In this document: in pieces, positions 29,273 to 36,574 of the stretch | Layout: each line of letters opens with the position of its first letter | Position numbering within the stretch: the stretch's first letter is position 1 | From: Pedobacter steynii | Lineage (GTDB): Bacteria; Bacteroidota; Bacteroidia; Sphingobacteriales; Sphingobacteriaceae | DNA: 64,000 nucleotides | Direction of reading: 5' to 3' | Assembly (NCBI RefSeq): GCF_900103665.1 | Contig: NZ_FNGY01000001.1 | Span: 496,001 to 560,000, forward strand | Notes under the pieces: generated by a model | The model's database searches: none | The model's input: the letters and a program-made list of their open reading frames with translations, nothing else | What the model was told of the DNA's origin: nothing | Translations under genes and position numbers: made by a program

Positions 29273-30001
29273 ATGAAGATAGAATTATTTGTTCCTTGCT
29301 TTGTTGATCAGTTATATCCTGAAACAGCATTTAATACGATAAAGCTATTAGAGAAAGCGGGTTGTGAGGTGTTTTATAATTCTGCCCAGACTTGTTGCGG
29401 GCAGCCGGCTTATAACGCAGGATACTGGGAACAGGCGAAAGAAACCGGCACAAAGTTCCTGAGCGATTTTTCAGAGACAGATTATATTGTAGCGCCTTCG
29501 GCTTCCTGTGTGGGGATGGTAAAGAATGGTTTCAGTGATTTGTTTACCAATACGATTGTTCATAATAAATGCAGAAACATACAATCCAACATATTTGAAC
29601 TTTCAGATTTTCTGGTCAATGTACTGAAACGGGATTATTTCGGCGCAGAGCTGGAAGGAAAAGCAGTTTATCATGATTCCTGCAGCGGACTGAGGGAATG
29701 TAAGATCAAAGAAGAGCCCAGGCTATTGTTGTCTAAGGTTCATGGCCTGGAAATGGTAGAAATGAAAGATACCGATATGTGCTGCGGTTTTGGTGGTACG
29801 TTTTCTGTGAAATTCGATGCGATTTCTTCTGCTATGGCGGAGCAAAAGGTAAACAATGCGCTGGAACAGGGAGCGGAATATGTGATTTCGACTGATCTTT
29901 CCTGTCTGATGCATTTACAGGGATATATCGATAAAAATAATATTCCTCTAAAAACAATGCATTTAGCCGATGTTTTAGCGAACGGATGGTTAGACTATTA
30001 A
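29273..30001 (+). CDS. LutA/YkgE-like (Fe-S)-binding protein (CCG domains)
   Basis: 242 residues with two cysteine-rich CCG domains: PCFVDQLYP...TCCGQPAYNAG at the N-terminal half, and HDSCSGLRE...DMCCGFGGTFSVK in the second half. These bind iron-sulfur clusters or act as the redox part of lactate or glycolate oxidation complexes. LutA normally works with LutB and LutC, which are not next to it, so its electron partner must be encoded elsewhere. The length fits LutA. Confidence 0.88.
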   Translation: MKIELFVPCFVDQLYPETAFNTIKLLEKAGCEVFYNSAQTCCGQPAYNAGYWEQAKETGTKFLSDFSETDYIVAPSASCVGMVKNGFSDLFTNTIVHNKCRNIQSNIFELSDFLVNVLKRDYFGAELEGKAVYHDSCSGLRECKIKEEPRLLLSKVHGLEMVEMKDTDMCCGFGGTFSVKFDAISSAMAEQKVNNALEQGAEYVISTDLSCLMHLQGYIDKNNIPLKTMHLADVLANGWLDY

Positions 30002-30069
30002 CCTCGTTCCATACCCTGTTTTTAGGGCTGGAATTTATGTCGGGCGAAGAAAAATTAAATTATAAACCC

Positions 30070-30109
30070 TATATTTGCTTTTAGACGATGAGACTGTCTC
30101 TCGTTTTTT
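30070..30109 (+). promoter_or_regulatory. Promoter-like box followed at once by a terminator hairpin, upstream of thrS
   Basis: TATATTTG (30070-30077) is an exact -7 match. From 30085 the sequence ACGA-t-GAGA-ctg-TCTC-TCGT folds into a short hairpin ending in a T run at 30104-30109. It may simply terminate the LutA-like gene, or it may cut short transcripts that start at the box and so act in thrS control. No T-box features were seen. Confidence 0.45.
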
Positions 30110-30191
30110 GCAATAATGTTTTATTACACGTAAAATAAAAGTTATTGTAAATGTTTATAAATCAATTAATTCACTAAAATCATAGTTGTAG

Positions 30192-32117
30192 ATGATTAAC
30201 ATTACATTACCTGACGGCTCCAGTCGTCAGTACGAAAAGGGCACAACTGCCCATCAAATCGCGCTCTCTATTTCAGAGGGATTAGCGCGCAACGTTTTAG
30301 CAGCCGAAGTTAACGGTGAAATCTGGGATTCTTCAAGAGCGATCGAAGGGGATGCATCTGTAAAGTTGTTAACCTGGAATGATACTGCCGGTAAAGCTAC
30401 TTTCTGGCATTCTTCTGCGCACATTATGGCGGAAGCATTAGAGGCTTTATATCCGGGTACAAAATTCGGTATAGGTCCTGCGATCGAAACCGGTTTCTAT
30501 TATGACGTAGATTTCGGCGACAGGGAGTTTTCATCAGATGATTTCAAGGCAATTGAGGCCAAGATTTTAGAACTGGCCAAACAGAAAGAAGTTTTTGTTC
30601 GGGAAAGCGTTTCTAAAGCAGATGCGATCAAGTATTTTACAGAAAAAGGAGATGAGTACAAGCTGGACCTTTTAGAAGGTCTGGAAGATGGAAAAATTAC
30701 TTTCTATAACCAGGGACAGTTTACTGACCTTTGTCGTGGGCCACACATTCCAAATACCGGTTTTGTTAAAGCGGTAAAATTGATGAATGTGGCTGGTGCT
30801 TACTGGCGTGGTGATGAAACAAAAAAACAGTTAACCCGTATTTATGGGGTTACTTTCCCTAAAGCAAGTGAACTGACTGAGTATCTTCACATGATTGAAG
30901 AGGCGAAGAAAAGAGATCACCGTAAATTAGGTAAGGAACTGGAATTATTTGCTTTCTCTGAGAAAGTAGGGATGGGCTTGCCATTGTGGTTACCTAAAGG
31001 TGCTGCATTGCGTGAACGTCTGGTTCAGTTTTTAACTAAAGCACAAGGTAAAGCCGGATACGAGCAGGTGGTTACCCCTCATATTGGTCATAAGAACCTG
31101 TACATTACTTCAGGTCACTATGAGAAATATGGTAAAGATGCTTTTCAGCCGATCAAAACTCCACAGGAGGGAGAAGAGTTTTTTCTTAAACCGATGAACT
31201 GTCCTCACCATTGTGAGATTTATAAAGTTAAACCACGTTCTTATAAAGACCTTCCTTTGCGTTTTGCAGAGTTTGGAACAGTATATCGTTATGAGCAGAG
31301 CGGAGAGCTTCACGGGCTGACAAGAGTTCGTGGGTTTACTCAGGATGATGCCCATTTATTCTGTCGCCCTGACCAGGTAAAAGAAGAGTTCAAGAAAGTG
31401 ATTGACCTGGTATTGTATGTGTTTAAATCTTTGGGTTTCAACGATTACATCGCACAGGTATCTTTAAGAGACGCGGAGAACAAATCGAAATACATTGGTT
31501 CTGATGAAAACTGGCATCTGGCCGAATCGGCGATCATCGAGGCTGCTGCAGAAAAGGGTTTACCTACTGTGGTAGAATATGGTGAAGCGGCATTCTATGG
31601 TCCGAAGTTAGACTTTATGGTGAAGGATGCTTTGGGAAGAAAATGGCAGTTGGGAACAATTCAGGTGGATTACAATTTACCGGAGCGTTTTGAACTGGAA
31701 TATACAGGCAGCGATAACTTAAAACACCGTCCGGTGATGATCCATAGGGCCCCGTTTGGTTCCCTGGAACGTTTCATCGCGGTATTGATCGAGCATTGCG
31801 CAGGTAATTTCCCATTATGGCTTTCGCCTGAACAGTTTATCATTCTTCCGATCTCCGAAAAATATGAAGATTATGCGAAAAAAGTTTCAGATGAACTAAA
31901 TAATTCCGATATTCGCGGTTTGATTGACTTTCGGGATGAAAAAATCGGACGGAAAATCAGAGACGCAGAGGTTAAAAAAATACCTTATATGCTGATTATC
32001 GGTGAAAAAGAGATGGCAGAAGGAAAGGTATCAGTGCGTAAACATGGTGAGGGAGATTTAGGAGAAATGACTCAGCAGGAGTTTAGTGAATTATTAATCA
32101 AAGAAATAACAATTTAA
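30192..32117 (+). CDS. thrS: Threonyl-tRNA synthetase
   Basis: 641 residues with the full class II architecture: TGS domain ([20 protein letters not shown]), editing domain ([17 protein letters not shown], with the Zn/His motif), the catalytic core with motif 2 ([20 protein letters not shown]) and motif 3 ([13 protein letters not shown]), zinc ligands in MNCPHHC, and the C-terminal anticodon-binding domain ([16 protein letters not shown]). It charges tRNA-Thr. It heads the thrS-infC-rpmI-rplT cluster, an arrangement conserved in many bacteria. Confidence 0.97.
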   Translation: MINITLPDGSSRQYEKGTTAHQIALSISEGLARNVLAAEVNGEIWDSSRAIEGDASVKLLTWNDTAGKATFWHSSAHIMAEALEALYPGTKFGIGPAIETGFYYDVDFGDREFSSDDFKAIEAKILELAKQKEVFVRESVSKADAIKYFTEKGDEYKLDLLEGLEDGKITFYNQGQFTDLCRGPHIPNTGFVKAVKLMNVAGAYWRGDETKKQLTRIYGVTFPKASELTEYLHMIEEAKKRDHRKLGKELELFAFSEKVGMGLPLWLPKGAALRERLVQFLTKAQGKAGYEQVVTPHIGHKNLYITSGHYEKYGKDAFQPIKTPQEGEEFFLKPMNCPHHCEIYKVKPRSYKDLPLRFAEFGTVYRYEQSGELHGLTRVRGFTQDDAHLFCRPDQVKEEFKKVIDLVLYVFKSLGFNDYIAQVSLRDAENKSKYIGSDENWHLAESAIIEAAAEKGLPTVVEYGEAAFYGPKLDFMVKDALGRKWQLGTIQVDYNLPERFELEYTGSDNLKHRPVMIHRAPFGSLERFIAVLIEHCAGNFPLWLSPEQFIILPISEKYEDYAKKVSDELNNSDIRGLIDFRDEKIGRKIRDAEVKKIPYMLIIGEKEMAEGKVSVRKHGEGDLGEMTQQEFSELLIKEITI

Positions 32118-32130
32118 ATAGTATATAAAT

Positions 32131-32700
32131 TTGGCATTAGGCAGACCAGGATTTAACAGGGGACCACGTCCTCCTTTTAAGAAAAAAGAAGCAGAACATA
32201 ATATTAATCAGTTTATCAGAGCTCAGGAGGTTAGATTAGCTGGAGATAATGTTGAACCGGGGATCTATCCTTTGGCAAAAGCTTTAGCCCTTGCCGACGA
32301 ATTGGAATTGGATCTGGTTGAGATTTCTCCAAATGCAGTACCTCCGGTATGTAGGATCATTGATTACAGTAAGTTTGTTTACGAGCAGAAGAAAAAGCAG
32401 AAAGAGATTAAAGCAAACGCAAAACAGACCGTAATTAAGGAGATCCGTTTCGGTCCTAATACCAACGATCACGATTTTCAGTTCAAACTGAAACACGCGG
32501 TTAGTTTCCTGGAGAACGGGGAGAAGGTTAGGGCTTATGTACACTTTAAAGGTAGAGCAATTGTTTACAAAGAGCAGGGAGAGATTCTTTTGCTTAAGTT
32601 TGCACAGGCGCTTGAAGATATCGGTAAAGTGGAGTTATTACCTAAGTTAGAGGGCAAGCGTATGTTTTTAACGCTGGCTCCAAAAGTTGCTAAAAAATAA
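32131..32700 (+). CDS. infC: Translation initiation factor IF-3 (non-ATG start)
   Basis: 189 residues containing both IF-3 domains: [40 protein letters not shown] (N-domain) and the linker plus C-domain with [22 protein letters not shown] and [16 protein letters not shown] (quoted stretches are motif regions, not continuous). There is no in-frame ATG before the conserved part: a stop lies at 32119, and the first internal Met is near residue 180. The best start is TTG at 32131, 13 bases after thrS. IF-3 discriminates against such starts in other bacteria, so this is consistent with autoregulation. Confidence 0.93.
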   Translation: MALGRPGFNRGPRPPFKKKEAEHNINQFIRAQEVRLAGDNVEPGIYPLAKALALADELELDLVEISPNAVPPVCRIIDYSKFVYEQKKKQKEIKANAKQTVIKEIRFGPNTNDHDFQFKLKHAVSFLENGEKVRAYVHFKGRAIVYKEQGEILLLKFAQALEDIGKVELLPKLEGKRMFLTLAPKVAKK

Positions 32701-32726
32701 ATAAATTACATAAATAAACACAGGTT

Positions 32727-32927
32727 ATGCCAAAAATGAAAACCAATTCCAGTGCTAAAAAGCGTTTTTCGCTTACTGGAACAGGTAAAATCGCAAGGAA
32801 GAATGCCTACAAAAGCCACATCTTAACTAAGATGTCGACTAAACGTAAGCGTAATTTGGGTCACACTTCAATGGTGTCCGCAGCTGATATGGGCAACGTT
32901 AAGCGTATGCTTGCCATCGGTAAATAA
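32727..32927 (+). CDS. rpmI: Ribosomal protein bL35
   Basis: 66 residues, highly basic, starting [22 protein letters not shown] and ending with the helical KRMLAIGK tail. It is the usual partner of L20 and lies 26 bases after infC. Part of the large ribosomal subunit. Confidence 0.97.
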   Translation: MPKMKTNSSAKKRFSLTGTGKIARKNAYKSHILTKMSTKRKRNLGHTSMVSAADMGNVKRMLAIGK

Positions 32928-33001
32928 TTAAATTTTTAACCAGGTACCCGGTAGTAAGTTTGCTGTAATACGCAACACCGTTTATCAAAAAACAACACAC
33001 T

Positions 33002-33346
33002 ATGCCACGTTCGGTAAACGCAGTAGCTTCGAGAAGAAGAAGGAAAAAAGTCCTTAATATGGCCAAAGGCTATTGGGGATCAAGAAGTAAGGTTTTCACC
33101 ATTGCTAAAAATACGGTAGAAAAAGGTTTGCAATATGCATACCGTGACCGTAAAGTTAAGAAAAGAGAATTCCGTGGATTATGGATTCAACGTATCAACG
33201 CTGGAGCACGTCAACATGGTATTTCTTACTCTCAACTGATCGGTAAATTAGCTACTAAAAACATCGGTTTAAACCGTAAAGTTTTAGCTGATTTAGCAAT
33301 GAACCATCCTGAAGCTTTCAAAGCTGTAATTGATGCAGTAAAATAG
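33002..33346 (+). CDS. rplT: Ribosomal protein bL20
   Basis: 114 residues, strongly basic, with [26 protein letters not shown] and the C-terminal globular part ([25 protein letters not shown]). L20 binds 23S rRNA during assembly and in E. coli and Bacillus represses its own operon by binding leader RNA. The 74-base gap after rpmI holds short self-complementary stretches (around CCAGGTACCCGG, and TTGC/GCAA) that could be examined as a binding site, but I cannot assign one. A strong terminator ends the operon. Confidence 0.97.
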   Translation: MPRSVNAVASRRRRKKVLNMAKGYWGSRSKVFTIAKNTVEKGLQYAYRDRKVKKREFRGLWIQRINAGARQHGISYSQLIGKLATKNIGLNRKVLADLAMNHPEAFKAVIDAVK

Positions 33347-33369
33347 ATCGTAAGATTATTTTAATAAAG

Positions 33370-33397
33370 AAAAAGGGAGCTATTAGCTCCCTTTTTT
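33370..33397 (+). terminator. Strong terminator of the thrS-rplT operon
   Basis: AAAGGGAGCT and AGCTCCCTTT pair perfectly around the loop ATT, followed by a T run. Confidence 0.92.
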
Positions 33398-33432
33398 TAT
33401 GCGCAATGTTTTTTGTTAGAAAGTATTTTTTG

Positions 33433-34044
33433 TCAGAAGAGGAGATGCGCTCCTGCTTTTTGCACACTTTCCTTATCCAGGTTATCCAGCTGAGGGATTC
33501 TTCCCAGGATGGGGATGCCGGAATAAGTGCTGATGTAACGCTCGGATTCTTCATTGGCAGCTCCATTGAAAATGAGGCCTTCCACTTCGATTTTTCTTGA
33601 TTTCAGTACTTCCAGGGTAAGGAGGGTATGATTGATACTACCCAGGTAGTTCTGGGAAACGACGATCACTTTTGCAGATAAGCTTTTAATCAGGTCAAGG
33701 ATCAGTTCCTCTTCGTTGATGGGAACCATTAAACCGCCCGCGCCTTCAATCACCAGGTTGTTCGTTGTTGCCGGAGCTTTTATCGCTGCAGCCTCGATGT
33801 GAATGCCATCTATTCTTGCTGATAAATGCGGGGAAAGGGGCTGGCTAAGTTTAAACTGTTCCGGATGGATGACTGTTTTCTGATTGCTGATGAGTCGGGC
33901 GACCAATAGGCTGTCGCTATTGTCCAGGTCTCCCGATTGAATGGGTTTCCAGTAATCTGCTTGTAGCTTTTCGGTCAGGATTGCACTCACTATTGTTTTT
34001 CCGATACCCGTTCCAATTCCGGTAATAAAATAAGTTTTATTCAT
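33433..34044 (-). CDS. bioD: Dethiobiotin synthetase
   Basis: 203 residues. The P-loop is TGIGTGIGKT near the N-terminus, with KPIQSGD (substrate and Mg contacts) and EGAGGLMVPI (DTB site) following. It carboxylates diaminopelargonate to dethiobiotin with ATP and CO2. Its start overlaps the bioF stop by 8 bases, showing translational coupling. bioA and bioB are not in the window. Confidence 0.95.
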   Translation of the reverse strand: MNKTYFITGIGTGIGKTIVSAILTEKLQADYWKPIQSGDLDNSDSLLVARLISNQKTVIHPEQFKLSQPLSPHLSARIDGIHIEAAAIKAPATTNNLVIEGAGGLMVPINEEELILDLIKSLSAKVIVVSQNYLGSINHTLLTLEVLKSRKIEVEGLIFNGAANEESERYISTYSGIPILGRIPQLDNLDKESVQKAGAHLLF

Positions 34045-35164
34045 GTTGTTTTAATAAGGCCAGCTGACTAGTCAGGATTTGAATTTCTTCATTGGTATTA
34101 TAAGTATGGAGGCATATCCTCAATCGCTCGCTTCCCTTAGGAACCGTCGGGCTTAAAATGGGACGGACATCCAGTCCTTTTTGCTGCAGGCTTTCTGCGG
34201 CAAATTTTGCTTCGGCCGCACTGTTGTAAAGAATGGTTTGGATGCTGCTTTCGCTTGACTTATGCGTTATTCCGGCCAGTTCCATAGTCAGGGTATATTG
34301 TTTGATCCTTTCGGTAATGATTGGGGTATGATCAGTTTCTGTGAGTAATTGATAGGCTGCATGAATGCAGACGATCGTATGGAGCGGTGCGGCGGTGGTA
34401 TAGATAAAGGACCGGGCAAAATTAATCAGGTATTCGCGTAGGGCAGGGCTTCCAAGTACAATGGCCCCATGACAGCCTAAAGCTTTGCCAAAGGTAACGA
34501 CCCTCGCAAATACTTCCAGTCCGAGTTCCTGAATCCTTCCTTTTCCATGCTTTCCGAAGATGCCTAAGGCGTGTGCTTCATCGACAATCAGGTTTGCACC
34601 ATAGCGGTTACAGCAGGCATTAATCGCTGTTAGTGGGGCAAGATCACCATCCATAGAATAGACGCTTTCTACGAGTACGTATATATTACCGGTAGCCAGT
34701 TTTAGTTTGGCTTCCAGTGCTGCTATGTCGTTGTGTTTGAAGGTATACCTGCTGGCATGGCTCAGGCGGGCCCCATCGATCAGACTGGCATGAATGAGTT
34801 CATCAGAGATGATCGTGTCACCACGCTGTGCTAAGCTGGAGATCAGGCCAACATTGGCATCGTAACCGGAGTTGAAAATTAAGCCGCTTGCTGCCTGATG
34901 AAATCCGGCGATGAGGGATTCTGTTTCTTCCGTAAAGACATGGTTTCCGCTGAGCAACCTGGAACCTCCTGAGCCGATGCTCAGATTAGGGATTTGCAGG
35001 AGTATGTTTTCTATGCGGTCTTTCAGTACCGCTGATCTCGAGAAACCCAGGTAATCGTTAGAGCAAAAGTCGACAGGCAAATGGAGTTTGGATAGTTTTC
35101 TTAATGATCCGCTATCCGCTCTCGCTTTTAATCGCTCTTGTATAAACTGCTCGGCTTTGTTCAT
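34037..35164 (-). CDS. bioF: 8-amino-7-oxononanoate synthase
   Basis: 375 residues of a PLP-dependent alpha-oxoamine synthase. Seen motifs: CSNDYLGFS, GSGGSRLLSGNH, DEAHALGIFG and the PLP-Lys region TFGKALGCHG. The start chosen is the ATG at 35164; an in-frame TTG three codons upstream lies in the hairpin next to it. The pairing with bioD supports bioF rather than 2-amino-3-ketobutyrate CoA ligase, which is a close homologue. A 17-bp perfect hairpin lies just 8 bases upstream of the start codon. Confidence 0.92.
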   Translation of the reverse strand: MNKAEQFIQERLKARADSGSLRKLSKLHLPVDFCSNDYLGFSRSAVLKDRIENILLQIPNLSIGSGGSRLLSGNHVFTEETESLIAGFHQAASGLIFNSGYDANVGLISSLAQRGDTIISDELIHASLIDGARLSHASRYTFKHNDIAALEAKLKLATGNIYVLVESVYSMDGDLAPLTAINACCNRYGANLIVDEAHALGIFGKHGKGRIQELGLEVFARVVTFGKALGCHGAIVLGSPALREYLINFARSFIYTTAAPLHTIVCIHAAYQLLTETDHTPIITERIKQYTLTMELAGITHKSSESSIQTILYNSAAEAKFAAESLQQKGLDVRPILSPTVPKGSERLRICLHTYNTNEEIQILTSQLALLKQHE

Positions 35165-35172
35165 AAGGTTCA

Positions 35173-35211
35173 AAAATAAAGAAAGCAGGAGGAACCTGCT
35201 TTCTTTATTTT
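35173..35211 (-). terminator. 17-bp perfect hairpin between the repressor gene and bioF
   Basis: Arms 35173-35189 and 35195-35211 pair without mismatch around a 5-base loop, and a T run follows on the minus strand. It would terminate the upstream repressor gene, but it ends only 8 bases before the bioF start codon, so it also lies in the bioF leader if transcription reads through. Confidence 0.8.
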
Positions 35212-35262
35212 AATTTTATGACAAATCAGCGTTTCCGATTGATTAAGCTAATGTATTTCTCT

Positions 35263-36039
35263 CTAGTTTTTGTTAAGCTGAGAGATTGATTTCTGCATTT
35301 GTGCCATCATGCTGCTCAGTGTTTCTATAGAAGGCTCCGGTGTAGGGTCAGGAAGGGAGGAAGAGATAAAAGCTTTGGCTTTCCATATTTCCAGGATTTC
35401 ATCCGAGGCAATGGTATAAGGATCATAGACCTTATTGTCAGAAATCAGTTTCAATTCTTTGTTTTCCTTAAAGCGGTTTCCTGCTCTCTTATAAACTACT
35501 CCTTCATTTTTGCTGATGATGATATAGGTTTCCCCGGTCTTCACATCATTCCAGTTGTCGAGGTATTCGGCAAGGATGATGCTTCCCGACTGGATCGGCA
35601 GCATGGAATCTCCTAAAATTTCAAATGCCCTGAAGGTCCCTTGCTTTAAGAAGGGGAGTGGGAGTTGAAATTTAGGAAGGTCCTTGATGTATTCCGGATC
35701 AGAGAATCCATTCAGATAACCGGCACTCGCTTTCACTGGCACCATTTCTATGTTCTCATTATCGTCTTTATCTACAGAGATACTGAGAATTCTGAGGTTA
35801 GAGCCCTGGCTTTTTGGCTTGGGTTTCCAGTTATCGTTTATATTTTCGTTAATAAACTCATCTATGGTCAGGTCAAAATATTCTGCTATTTTTTTTAGCA
35901 AATCATATTTAGGTTCAGCCCTGTCTTCTTCGTACGCTCCGATGAGCGATCTCTTAATACCCATGGCATCAGCGAATTGCTGCTGTGTGTGGCTTTTTTT
36001 CTTTCTTAGGTATTTCAGGTTGGAGGAAATATTTGACAT
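35263..36039 (-). CDS. XRE-type repressor with S24 (LexA/CI-like) self-cleavage domain
   Basis: 258 residues. The N-terminal helix-turn-helix spans about residues 6-62 (HTQQQFADAMGIKRSLIGAYEEDRAEP). A linker with an Ala-Gly cleavage-like site (KASAGYLNGF, A106-G107) leads to an S24 peptidase fold with the Ser/Lys dyad S145 (GDSM) and K184 (VVYKRA), 39 residues apart as in LexA/CI proteins. The C-terminal 40 residues are Ser/Pro rich. It is probably an autorepressor that cleaves itself on RecA activation or another signal. Three copies of ACYAA-N5-TTAGT lie in its promoter region facing a GIY-YIG gene. Confidence 0.88.
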   Translation of the reverse strand: MSNISSNLKYLRKKKSHTQQQFADAMGIKRSLIGAYEEDRAEPKYDLLKKIAEYFDLTIDEFINENINDNWKPKPKSQGSNLRILSISVDKDDNENIEMVPVKASAGYLNGFSDPEYIKDLPKFQLPLPFLKQGTFRAFEILGDSMLPIQSGSIILAEYLDNWNDVKTGETYIIISKNEGVVYKRAGNRFKENKELKLISDNKVYDPYTIASDEILEIWKAKAFISSSLPDPTPEPSIETLSSMMAQMQKSISQLNKN

Positions 36040-36069
36040 AAAATAAAAGTTTAAAATTTATTTGTTTTT

Positions 36070-36084
36070 ACTAATATTGTTAGT
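36070..36084. promoter_or_regulatory. Operator O1 of the S24-type repressor
   Basis: ACTAATATTGTTAGT: perfect ACTAA-N5-TTAGT palindrome, extended by one more T/A pair on each side. Nearest to the repressor gene (31 bases from its start). Confidence 0.65.
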
Positions 36085-36092
36085 ATTATTGT

Positions 36093-36107
36093 ACCAATAA
36101 AGTTAGT
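36093..36107. promoter_or_regulatory. Operator O2 of the S24-type repressor
   Basis: ACCAATAAAGTTAGT: same pattern with one base changed in the left half-site. Its centre is 23 bp from the centre of O1. Confidence 0.55.
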
Positions 36108-36135
36108 AATATTTATTCGAATACCAAATAGCTGT

Positions 36136-36150
36136 ACTAACTAAATTAGT
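36136..36150. promoter_or_regulatory. Operator O3 of the S24-type repressor
   Basis: ACTAACTAAATTAGT: perfect ACTAA-N5-TTAGT palindrome, 43 bp from O2 and 24 bases before the GIY-YIG start codon, so placed to control that gene. Confidence 0.6.
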
Positions 36151-36173
36151 TTATATCATTTAATCCTTTAGTC

Positions 36174-36521
36174 ATGAAGAAATTTGTATATATCGTAACT
36201 GATAGAAACCGCAAGAGTTTACATGTTGGAATGAGTTCTGATTTAATTAAGACGCTTGATTTTTATAAGCAGATGCCTAGTTTATTTTTTGATTGCGGCG
36301 AGCAGCTGACAAGATTGGTTTATTTCGAAGAGTTCAAAACTGAAGCTCAGGCATTGAGCAGGTTTAAAGTGATCAGCAGGTTTACCAGAATGCAGAAGGA
36401 GCGGATGGTAAGGGCTTGTAATCCGGATTGGATTGATCTGACGATCGGATTGGATTTTGAACATATCATCAGCAGTAAGAAACTGATGAACCAGGTGAAT
36501 CTTCCCTTTATTCTATCATAG
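36174..36521 (+). CDS. GIY-YIG-domain protein with degenerate motif
   Basis: 115 residues. It has the layout of small bacterial GIY-YIG proteins: KKFVYIVTD..LHVGMSSDL at the N-terminus, a central YFEEFKTEAQALSRF helix with the metal-binding Glu position, and the terminal NPDWIDL. The second half of the signature is HVG rather than YIG, so the catalytic Tyr may be missing and nuclease activity is uncertain. Divergent from the S24-type repressor and flanked by its O3 operator, which suggests it belongs to the same regulon. Confidence 0.75.
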   Translation: MKKFVYIVTDRNRKSLHVGMSSDLIKTLDFYKQMPSLFFDCGEQLTRLVYFEEFKTEAQALSRFKVISRFTRMQKERMVRACNPDWIDLTIGLDFEHIISSKKLMNQVNLPFILS

Positions 36522-36523
36522 AT

Positions 36524-36569
36524 TTTGAACCGGGACACCCCAACCGTTTGCCGGGGTGTTCCGTTCAAA
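36524..36569. terminator. Strong hairpin between convergent genes
   Basis: TTTGAAC and GTTCAAA close the base; ten further pairs (GGGACACCCC with GGGGTGTTCC, one G.T) follow after a single-base bulge. It lies between the GIY-YIG gene and the convergent outer-membrane protein gene. Confidence 0.8.
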
Positions 36570-36574
36570 TGATT

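Noticed and set aside
30002..30191. T-box or other tRNA-sensing leader for thrS
   Set aside because: The leader is only about 80-120 bases and shows no T-box sequence or specifier loop; only a short terminator hairpin is visible.
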